Of a stretch of DNA of 5,593 bases, positions 1 through 5,511 are shown piece after piece. The stretch spans positions 1 to 5,593 of the forward strand of contig CAMWSZ010000225.1 of NCBI GenBank assembly GCA_947177005.1, given 5' to 3'. Made by a program: the position numbers and the translations under genes. Below the pieces are notes generated by a model. That model was given only the letters and a program-made list of their open reading frames with translations, made no database searches and was not told the DNA's origin. Each line of letters opens with the position of its first letter. Positions within the stretch are counted from its first letter, which is position 1. The stretch is from an uncultured Clostridia bacterium. GTDB taxonomy: Bacteria > Bacillota > Clostridia > Oscillospirales > Oscillospiraceae.

Positions 1-3000
1 ACCCCATCATATTGTCTGTCAGGGAAACAGATTTGCCGTCTTTGGTCAGCGTCCAGGTGACATCTTTCCCCTGCAAGTCGCTGGTCAGCAGATCAACGGG
101 GGTGCTGCTGTCCGTCCATGCAGCGGCCGGCAGAGTGAAACTTACTCCCGCCACGGGATAGACCATCGCAGAAGCGGCGGGGGCGGTGAACACACGCCCG
201 GTAGCGTCTGTAACACTGGCGGTAATATCATAGCTCCCAGCTTGGGCAATCCGAATGTTGCCGCCATCATCGGCCAGGATTCCGGTATAGTTTACAGCCG
301 AAGAGGGATCATTGGAGACAGTGACCTTCCAAACTGCGGAAAGACTGGTATCTTTGCTCAGGTTTACCCTGATCGGATTGTCCGCATGGGTGGCGGTGTC
401 CGCCGTCAGCTCCAGCGTGAGAACGGGATAGACCTCAATCGTCTGCTGATAGGTGTACTCCCGGCCCAAATCATCTGTTACACTGGCGGTCAGGACATTG
501 GTGCCGGTCTGCGTAAAGATCACGCTGCCGCCGTTATTGTCCAGACTGCCCTTGATACCGCTGATAAGACTGACAGGCCGTCCATCTACCGTCAAGGTCC
601 AGTCGATCTCGCTGTCCCCCAAATGTTCGCTGGTCATTTTGACCTTGACCAGTTCATCCGTATGGGAAAAGGCCGGAAGCTGGAAAGACAGACGCAGGGT
701 ATTCCATACCTCAATCGTTCCGCTGACAGTGAAGGTCCGGCCCAGTTCGTCCGTTACGCTGGCAGTCAGGACGTAGTTCCCCGATTCCGGGAAATTGATC
801 TCGCCGCCGTCGTTGCCCAGGTTGTTGTCAATGGGAGTCCGGGTTCTCTGGCTGGACTGAACAGACCAGATAACCTCTTTGCCCTCCAGGTCATTGCCGG
901 TCAGATGAATAGCAGCAGGTTTGTCGGCGTGGGTGTTCTCGGGAATATCCAATGTCAGATTGATAACCGGATATACCTTGATGGACATGGTTTCTGTAAA
1001 TTCTTGTCCCAGTTCATCCACAGCTACCGCCGTGAGAACATAGTCGCCCGATTTCTCAAAGGAGAGCGTTCCGCCGTTATTCTCCAGCGTGACGGGAATA
1101 TCCTCATCATTGCAGGTCATAGACCAGCGGACGGAGGCAGGGGTGCCGTTTTCCAGTGACAAATGGATCTCGGCTGTCTCGTCCTCGTGCAGTTTTTCCT
1201 TGTCAGAGGTCAGCGCAGCAGACAGTTTCTCAATTACATGGATGGAAACCGGATCTGACGTAAATTCGCGCCCGGAAATATCCTTTGCCGTCGCGGTAAG
1301 CACGTAATCCCCAGCGCCCTGAAAGGAAAACTGTCCGCCATTATCCTCCAAAGAAACATCTGCCTCTTTGCCGTCACGGGTCAAGGTCCAGCGAATGGAG
1401 GAAGGATTCCCGTTTTCTGCAAACAGGCTGATTTCTGCCGTTTCGTCCTCATGCACGCTGTTCGTATCGGAGGTCAGCGTGAGGTCGATCACGGGCAGAA
1501 CCGTAATATTCTGATAGGTGGTATACTCTTTTCCGGCAGCATCCGTAATGGAGGCCGTCAGAGTATAATCGCCCGGTTCACGCAATGCCAAAATGCCGCC
1601 GTCATTGCCGAAGCCCTCCGGTACAGGATACTCCATCCCGCCACAGAGCAGCTCCCAGGTCACATCCCCGTCACGTTCATTTTCCAGCAGCAGCTCCACG
1701 TCTACAGTTTTGTCGGTGTGGGTATACTTCGGCAGGGAAAAGGCAATCCCCACTACCGGCAGCACTTCCACTGTCCGTTCACAGACGCTGGTGCCGCCCT
1801 CGTTCTGCGCGGTGGCAGTCAAGACATACGTACCTTCCTGGGTGAAGCGGAGTTTTCCGCCCTCGTTTGTGAGGCCGTCTACCGGCTTGCCCAGGCCGTC
1901 TTTTGTCAGCGACCAGGTGACGGAATCCACATTAGCGAGAGTGGTGCTGATCTCTTCGGTATCCCCCACATACAACTGCTCAGGAAGGTCAAAAGCCACA
2001 GTAGGAGCCGGTACTTCAATCACCATTGTCTGTTCGTTGAATGTGACCTTGTTGTTCTCGTTCATGAAGCCGGGATAAACGATAGAACAGCTCTGTTCGG
2101 ACAGCGCCGAAGCCGATCCATCAAAGATCACGTTTACAGGGCCGTCATTCCGGGGCGTCACAACCTCGGCTACCGTGGAATTGCCGTTGATGTGGATTTC
2201 AGATCCGCCCCACACAATCAGCCGTCCCTTGACGGTGACATTGTTCAGGTTCAACTGCCGGTCACGCAGGCCGTTGGCAATAATCAGGTCGTCAAACTCG
2301 GCGTCATGGATATCCACATCTCCACGCACCAGGACCATATCCTGATAAACGCCGGTCAGTTCGCCGGATTCGTGGACGCTCTGAAACATATTGCTCATGA
2401 TCTGCGCCATTTCCGCACGGGTAATCTGCTCCTTTGGCTTTAACTGGCCGTCCGAATACCCGTTGACATACTGCCGCTCCACCATACCGGATACGGCATC
2501 ATAAGCCCAGGACGATACGCTGCCCCGGTCGGAAAACTGGCTCAAGGCTCCGTCCGTACCGGCGGGCAGGCAGATGATTCTGGCCAGGACAGTCATAGCC
2601 TGTTCACGGGTAATGCTGTCGTTCGGTCCCATCAGGCTTTGGGAATACCCGCCGAAAGACCCCATGTTCACCGCCTGAGCGATGTAGCTGTAGTACCAGC
2701 TTTCTGGATTTGTGTCAGTATACTGAGAAATTTCAGCGCATTTGTAGGTCCCGTACAGACGGCTGGTCATTGCCGCCATCTGCGCACGGGTCAGGGGAGC
2801 GTTGGGGGCCAGATTTTCTTCCGTCACGCCTTCCAGCACACCATAGTCCACCGCCCATTCCAAGGCGTCATAACCCCAGTGGCCGGAGATGTCGGTGTAG
2901 TTCGACATATCCGCCGCAAACGCGGATACTGTCAGCGTAAAGGACATCGCTGCCGCCAGCAACCCACTCAGCGCCCGTTGTGCTATGGGATAATGCTTAT

Positions 3001-3007
3001 AGCTCAT
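1..3007 (-). CDS. Secreted SLH-domain protein with Ig-like repeats (C-terminus beyond window)
   Basis: This is a continuous frame of 1002 residues running off the left edge. ATG at 3007 is preceded by AAAGGAG with 5-nt spacing, which fixes the start. Residues 1-31 are a Sec signal peptide: basic N-region, hydrophobic core LSGLLAAAMSFTLTVSAFA, likely cleavage after AFA. Three SLH domains follow at about 36-85, 96-145 and 157-208, each with a W/Y-rich first helix and an ITRE/LTRA/ITRA motif. SLH domains normally bind pyruvylated secondary cell-wall polymer, so the N-terminus should anchor the protein to the envelope. Residues 220-325 look like a beta-solenoid segment. From 336 on there are Ig-like repeats of about 88 residues, the eighth cut by the window edge. 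The role is probably adhesin or stalk-like; this is inference, and no enzymatic motif is visible. The gene lies 92 bp downstream of the DUF3846 gene and is likely element cargo. Confidence 0.95.
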   Translation of the reverse strand, partial: MSYKHYPIAQRALSGLLAAAMSFTLTVSAFAADMSNYTDISGHWGYDALEWAVDYGVLEGVTEENLAPNAPLTRAQMAAMTSRLYGTYKCAEISQYTDTNPESWYYSYIAQAVNMGSFGGYSQSLMGPNDSITREQAMTVLARIICLPAGTDGALSQFSDRGSVSSWAYDAVSGMVERQYVNGYSDGQLKPKEQITRAEMAQIMSNMFQSVHESGELTGVYQDMVLVRGDVDIHDAEFDDLIIANGLRDRQLNLNNVTVKGRLIVWGGSEIHINGNSTVAEVVTPRNDGPVNVIFDGSASALSEQSCSIVYPGFMNENNKVTFNEQTMVIEVPAPTVAFDLPEQLYVGDTEEISTTLANVDSVTWSLTKDGLGKPVDGLTNEGGKLRFTQEGTYVLTATAQNEGGTSVCERTVEVLPVVGIAFSLPKYTHTDKTVDVELLLENERDGDVTWELLCGGMEYPVPEGFGNDGGILALREPGDYTLTASITDAAGKEYTTYQNITVLPVIDLTLTSDTNSVHEDETAEISLFAENGNPSSIRWTLTRDGKEADVSLEDNGGQFSFQGAGDYVLTATAKDISGREFTSDPVSIHVIEKLSAALTSDKEKLHEDETAEIHLSLENGTPASVRWSMTCNDEDIPVTLENNGGTLSFEKSGDYVLTAVAVDELGQEFTETMSIKVYPVINLTLDIPENTHADKPAAIHLTGNDLEGKEVIWSVQSSQRTRTPIDNNLGNDGGEINFPESGNYVLTASVTDELGRTFTVSGTIEVWNTLRLSFQLPAFSHTDELVKVKMTSEHLGDSEIDWTLTVDGRPVSLISGIKGSLDNNGGSVIFTQTGTNVLTASVTDDLGREYTYQQTIEVYPVLTLELTADTATHADNPIRVNLSKDTSLSAVWKVTVSNDPSSAVNYTGILADDGGNIRIAQAGSYDITASVTDATGRVFTAPAASAMVYPVAGVSFTLPAAAWTDSSTPVDLLTSDLQGKDVTWTLTKDGKSVSLTDNMMG
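2..2002 (-). repeat. Eight tandem Ig-like domain repeats in the SLH protein
   Basis: By hand alignment the repeat units fall at 2002-1751, 1750-1487, 1486-1223, 1222-962, 961-695, 694-419, 418-149 and 148-2 (partial). They are 84, 88, 88, 87, 89, 92, 90 and at least 49 residues long. The shared pattern is a hydrophobic opening strand, H-x-D near residue 12, a conserved W about 30 residues in (often WxLTxDG), an N/D-GG turn, then GxYxLTAxxTD, G-R-x-F/YT and a closing V-x-P-V. This is a typical bacterial Ig/PKD-like beta-sandwich layout. I cannot name the exact Pfam family from the sequence alone. Units 3 and 4 are the closest pair. Confidence 0.88.
2033..2350 (-). other. Beta-solenoid-like segment between SLH and Ig-like domains
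   Basis: Residues about 220-325 of the SLH protein alternate short hydrophobic strands with polar turns: VRGDVDI, FDDLIIANG, LNLNNVTVKGRLIVWGG, EIHINGNS and VNVIFDG. The pattern (N-N-V-T-V-K-G followed by a G-G turn) resembles right-handed beta-helix or polymer-forming segments that often follow SLH domains in Firmicutes surface proteins. The call rests on pattern recognition only, with no profile match; the edges are approximate. Confidence 0.5.
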
Positions 3008-3099
3008 TTTTGCTCCTTTCTTTCAGAAAATTGGTTGCTGTGTGCTTGTTTCCGACAGCTAGGGCGGCACTAAAAGATAACACGGCAAGTGTTTGGGTA

Positions 3100-3393
3100 T
3101 CAGGTTTTATCGCCTCCCCTCGCAGCGTATTTTTTCTGAAACTCGAACTGCTGGGCGGGGGTAAGGGAAGCAAAGCCATCCTCACCAAGTCCGCACAGCA
3201 GGAATTTCCCAGCAATACAGCCGCCATGTTCCGCGTTCTCACGGCAGACCATCACGATCCGCTGGGGCAGGCAGCAGCCCACATCTACCGGCGCGCCGAT
3301 CATCTTCTCAAATGCGTCCAGCTCGTTTTCCACTTTCGTCTGGCAAGGGGCCTGTCCAGGCTCAACCACCAGTACGTCGATCTGTTTTCCCAT
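3100..3393 (-). CDS. DUF3846 domain-containing protein
   Basis: This encodes a 97-residue cytoplasmic protein. The N-terminal strand IDVLVVEPGQAP, the central QRIVMVCRENAE and the C-terminal signature GKFLLCGLGEDGFASLTPAQ match my memory of the DUF3846 family. That family is common on Clostridia mobile elements and has no established biochemical function. ATG at 3393 has GGAGG 7 nt upstream, inside the 17-bp gap after the repA stop, so it is very probably co-transcribed with repA. The length is normal for a single DUF3846 domain and no truncation is seen. Residues 55-75 contain several Cys and His, but I see no clear metal-binding motif. Confidence 0.85.
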   Translation of the reverse strand: MGKQIDVLVVEPGQAPCQTKVENELDAFEKMIGAPVDVGCCLPQRIVMVCRENAEHGGCIAGKFLLCGLGEDGFASLTPAQQFEFQKKYAARGGDKT

Positions 3394-3410
3394 TCACATT
3401 CCTCCATTTC

Positions 3411-4646
3411 TCAGCAGCTTTCCGCCATGTCGTGCATATCGTAGCTGACCCTGGAGGCGTAATACTGACTCATGGTGTTGGGTGCATTGTACAGCGCGGC
3501 CAGCGTATAGGCCCGGATGTTTTTGATCCGCGTGGTTGTGTTGTTCATGCACTCCAACACATAGCCGATGTGATCTCGGTTAAGTTTCAGGAACTGGCTT
3601 TTGACGATACCAGCGGCCCGGTTCTCTCCGGAGATGTGGATGTACTCTTTCCGTGAGCAACAGACCTCCGCCATCATCTCCACATACCCCTCCAGCGTTT
3701 CCACGTCGTAGGGATGATTTTCTGCCAGCCGGTCAAATTCGATATTTTCTTTTATCAGTTCCCGGTATTCTTCCATCTCATCCGTCCTCATCCCCTGCCT
3801 GGATTTGCCGGTGGGCGCATAAACAGGCGGCGTGGGGGCGGATAGATAGGGGGATAGGTCAGTATCACTTAACTCAGTATTTTTCTTATCAGTCTTATTA
3901 GCGTTTATTTTTCGGAAGTCAAGACTGCTGTTTTGGGGAAGTCCAAGCTTCCTCTTTTCAGAAGTCTGCGTCTCCACGGGCGCAAAAATAGATGCTCCAG
4001 ACTTCCCATTATCGGAAGTCTGCGCTTTTGCAGGAACAGAAAGCAACAGGGCAGATCTTTCGCCGTCAGAAGTCTGAGTATTCACGGACGCAGAAACCGG
4101 CAGTTCAGACTTCCCAAAATCGGAAGTCTGCATTTTATCAGACACGGGATGTGACGGCTCAACATTATTTTCGTCAACAGGAGTTTGAGCGTCCATGGAT
4201 GTAGAAGCCAACGGTTTAGACTTCCCAAAACCGGAAGTCTGAAAATCCTCTGGCTCAGGTTCCGGCTCTGCATCCGCCGGGTTGTCCTGTGAGGGCAGAA
4301 TGAAATTCTTGACATAGATTCTGGCGGGTTTGCCCTGCCCCTGCCGTCTGCGCTCAATCAGGCCGCTCTGCTCCAGGTCCGCAAACAGCTTCACCGCCTT
4401 GGTGTGGCCGCAGTCCATCATCTGCATCGTATCTTCTAAGGTGAAATAAATGTATACACGCCCGCTGTTGTCCGTCCAGCCGTTTCGGATGGACAGCCCC
4501 ATACGGTCCAGAAGAAGGCCGTAGAGTACTTTCGCCTCAATCGTTACACCCTTATAGCGGGGGTCTGTCAGCAGCGTTTTGGGAATACGGTAGAAGCTGT
4601 ATTGATCGGCTTCATTTCCGTAGTAGTAATTCAAATCCAGCGCCAT
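3411..4646 (-). CDS. repA: Replication initiator protein A (RepA_N family)
   Basis: This is a 411-residue initiator. Residues about 5-115 form the RepA_N winged-helix region (YYYGNEADQYSFYRIPKTLL, then VTIEAKVLYGLLLDRM and GRVYIYFTLEDTMQMM, a DNA-binding fold). Residues 136-245 are a low-complexity linker of 18-residue repeats beginning QTS. Residues about 285-408 form the C-terminal domain seen in Firmicutes RepA proteins (DUF6017-like), ending near SQYYASRVSYDMHD. ATG at 4646 is preceded by AGGAGG with 8-nt spacing. The protein should bind the origin and recruit host replication factors for autonomous replication of an ICE or plasmid. The DUF3846 gene follows 17 bp downstream. A structured leader at 4684-4730 may control its expression. 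The unusual feature is the regular iteron-like DNA encoded in the linker. Family assignment is firm; the type of replicon is not determined. Confidence 0.93.
   Translation of the reverse strand: MALDLNYYYGNEADQYSFYRIPKTLLTDPRYKGVTIEAKVLYGLLLDRMGLSIRNGWTDNSGRVYIYFTLEDTMQMMDCGHTKAVKLFADLEQSGLIERRRQGQGKPARIYVKNFILPSQDNPADAEPEPEPEDFQTSGFGKSKPLASTSMDAQTPVDENNVEPSHPVSDKMQTSDFGKSELPVSASVNTQTSDGERSALLLSVPAKAQTSDNGKSGASIFAPVETQTSEKRKLGLPQNSSLDFRKINANKTDKKNTELSDTDLSPYLSAPTPPVYAPTGKSRQGMRTDEMEEYRELIKENIEFDRLAENHPYDVETLEGYVEMMAEVCCSRKEYIHISGENRAAGIVKSQFLKLNRDHIGYVLECMNNTTTRIKNIRAYTLAALYNAPNTMSQYYASRVSYDMHDMAESC
3913..4242. repeat. Iteron-like array inside repA, putative replication origin
   Basis: On the plus strand the core GAAGTC(TG) recurs at 3961, 4015, 4069 and 4123. 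A degenerate copy (GGAGTT) lies at 4180 and another exact copy at 4234. Start-to-start spacing is 54, 54, 54, 57 and 54 bp, about five helical turns. Two further GGAAGTC cores lie at 3914 and 3937, only 23 bp apart. The array encodes the 18-residue QTS repeats of the RepA linker. In RepA_N replicons the origin is known to lie within the rep gene, between the sequences for the conserved N- and C-terminal domains, which is this position. Direct repetition is seen; origin function is inferred. Confidence 0.7.
3998..4240. repeat. Three 24-25 bp palindromes in the repA linker, spaced 108-111 bp
   Basis: Inverted repeats lie at 3998-4022, 4106-4130 and 4218-4240. The first two have perfect 9-bp arms, CAGACTTCC and GGAAGTCTG, around 7-nt loops (CATTATC and CAAAATC). 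The third has 8-bp arms, AGACTTCC and GGAAGTCT, around CAAAACC. They are embedded in every second unit of the 54-bp array, so the higher-order period is 108-111 bp. They could bind a RepA dimer or extrude as cruciforms; both functions are inference. Confidence 0.75.
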
Positions 4647-4683
4647 TGTCTTTTCCTCCTATTTTTATATTGATAAACATGAT

Positions 4684-4730
4684 TGCAAAAGGCCGTCCAG
4701 CAGCCGGTTTTGCATCCATTACCGGACGGC
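4684..4730 (-). promoter_or_regulatory. Interleaved inverted repeats ahead of repA (hairpin, possible pseudoknot)
   Basis: Two perfect 7-bp stems are interleaved in the repA leader. Stem 1 pairs GCCGTCC (4730-4724) with GGACGGC (4698-4692). Stem 2 pairs TGCAAAA (4714-4708) with TTTTGCA (4690-4684). The order arm1-arm2-arm1'-arm2' means they must be either mutually exclusive or form an H-type pseudoknot. Stem 1 alone, followed by CTTTTGC, could also act as a weak intrinsic terminator for the preceding small gene, whose stop codon it touches. The structure lies 24 nt upstream of the repA ribosome-binding site. Confidence 0.45.
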
Positions 4731-5000
4731 TAATGGTGATAGGGATGCTTGATATCCACGCTATAGATTTTTGTGATATGGACGTTATGTCTCTGCTGAT
4801 AGTCTAAAACTCTCTGGCTAAAGTTCTTCCGCGCTTCCTTTGGATTGCCGTGATAACTGCCGTGACAGCAGCGGCCTTCCCGGGTCAACTGCATCGTCAA
4901 ATAGAAATCATGCGACCGGGCATCTTTGCTCTGGACAAAACCGCAGCCGTCAGAAAACTGGACAATTCGCCGGACAATACAAGATTGATTCGTTTTACAT
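4730..5000 (-). CDS. Small unidentified protein with disrupted start (probable frameshift)
   Basis: A frame open from 5008 to the TAG at 4732-4730 encodes a protein-like sequence of about 88 residues: a start region IVRRIVQFSDGCGF, then DFYLTMQLTREGRCCHGSYH, NPKEARKNFSQRVLDYQ and a His-rich end KHPYHH. The upstream frame has no ATG, GTG or TTG before TTG at 4900 and ATG at 4894, and neither has a ribosome-binding site. The ATG at 5000 is followed directly by TAA, and dropping one T there would join it in frame to AAA-ACG. It is either a pseudogene with a one-base insertion, a sequencing error, or a gene with unusual initiation. Against the ATG at 5000, the GAGG before it is only 2 nt away. 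I do not recognise the family. It lies between the 83-residue gene (31 nt upstream) and repA, on the same strand. Confidence 0.55.
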
Positions 5001-5031
5001 CGCCTCTTTCAAAATATAAAGTTCACCTGGT

Positions 5032-5283
5032 TCAATGCTGTGTATCCTGATTGCTCTGCCTGTTTCTGTCCATCAGAAACTTAGGCGGCGGACCACTGAG
5101 CGTCATAATCCACGCGATCTCCAGGTAACACCGGAACGCTGTTTTGGACATTCCATAGGTGTCTGCCACCTTCTGTACAGCCTCAAGGAAAACACGTTCC
5201 CGCGCCGTTTCATACTCCTCATAGGCGGCAACCAATTCGCACACCGCCCTTTTGAGATGTTTCTTCCTGATCCTCTTATTCAT
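5032..5283 (-). CDS. Unidentified 83-residue basic helical protein
   Basis: ATG at 5283 is preceded by GGAGGAG with 6-nt spacing, so the start is secure. The N-terminus is very basic (NKRIRKKHLKR) and is followed by a long amphipathic helix (ELVAAYEEYETARERVFLEAV). The segment VADTYGMSKTAFRCYLEIAW resembles a helix-turn-helix, with G-M-S at the turn. The tail is proline- and polar-rich. A small DNA-binding or element-control protein is possible, but this is a weak inference and I do not recognise the family. It is the first gene after the terminator at 5348-5397. A GATAAT hexamer (5318-5323 on the plus strand, read on minus) could be a -10 box, but no matching -35 is visible. Confidence 0.78.
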   Translation of the reverse strand: MNKRIRKKHLKRAVCELVAAYEEYETARERVFLEAVQKVADTYGMSKTAFRCYLEIAWIMTLSGPPPKFLMDRNRQSNQDTQH

Positions 5284-5347
5284 TACTATCTCCTCCGTTT
5301 CAGTATGAGGAATGGGAATTATCTGCGCTGTTATTCCGTAGAAATGA

Positions 5348-5397
5348 AAAAATCCCGCCTGTAACTGATTTTAGTCACAGTTGCAGGTAGGATTTTT
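5348..5397 (-). terminator. Strong intrinsic terminator, apparently bidirectional
   Basis: Two 20-nt arms (5348-5367 and 5378-5397) pair with only three non-Watson-Crick positions around a 10-nt loop. The outer ends are A5 and T5, so transcripts in either direction end in a U-run after a G/C-containing stem. On the minus strand it follows the 31-residue gene's stop by 3 nt and ends in a T6 run. It separates the upstream gene pair from the repA-side genes, implying a new promoter between it and 5283. Confidence 0.85.
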
Positions 5398-5400
5398 CGG

Positions 5401-5496
5401 TTATGCGCGGTCTTTTAAGATACGATAGATGGATTGGGACCGGATATATACTAGCCATTCCTCGCGGTTCAAGCTGGTAATATCCAAGAAACCCAT
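5401..5496 (-). CDS. 31-residue microprotein
   Basis: ATG at 5496 is preceded by AAAGGAG with 8-nt spacing. The frame encodes 31 residues, beginning MGFLDITSLNREEWLVYIRS and ending ILKDRA, and stops with TAA at 5403-5401. The composition is protein-like: amphipathic, with W, Y and charged residues arranged as one helix. It starts 15 bp after the preceding gene's stop and is followed within 3 nt by a strong terminator, so it looks like the last gene of an operon. I do not recognise a family. It may be a conserved element microprotein or the leftover N-terminus of a longer gene. Confidence 0.6.
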   Translation of the reverse strand: MGFLDITSLNREEWLVYIRSQSIYRILKDRA

Positions 5497-5511
5497 TTTG
5501 ACATCTCCTTT

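Noticed and set aside
242..1159. Long plus-strand open frames across 242-3073
   Set aside because: They are codon-aligned antisense shadows of the SLH protein gene, whose minus-strand frame has a signal peptide, SLH domains and repeats. They lack ribosome-binding sites and recognisable domains.
3079..3093. Small inverted repeat (AACAC, 5-nt loop, GTGTT) after the DUF3846 stop as a terminator
   Set aside because: It has only five base pairs, is mostly A/T and is followed by a broken T-run, so it is too weak to call.
2997..3242. Minus-strand 81-codon frame overlapping the DUF3846 gene and the SLH gene start
   Set aside because: It is out of frame with a well-supported DUF3846 gene, has no good ribosome-binding site and has no recognisable protein pattern.
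3913..4242. CRISPR array interpretation of the repeats at 3913-4242
   Set aside because: The repeats are short, degenerate and encode in-frame protein repeats, and the intervening segments are themselves similar rather than unique spacers.
4082..4357. Minus-strand 91-codon and plus-strand 70-82 codon frames over the repA linker
   Set aside because: They arise from the DNA repeats in the linker, which keep several frames open. RepA is the clear coding frame.
4850..5050. Plus-strand 66-codon frame at 4850-5050
   Set aside because: It is antisense to the small disrupted gene, has no ribosome-binding site and does not look protein-like.
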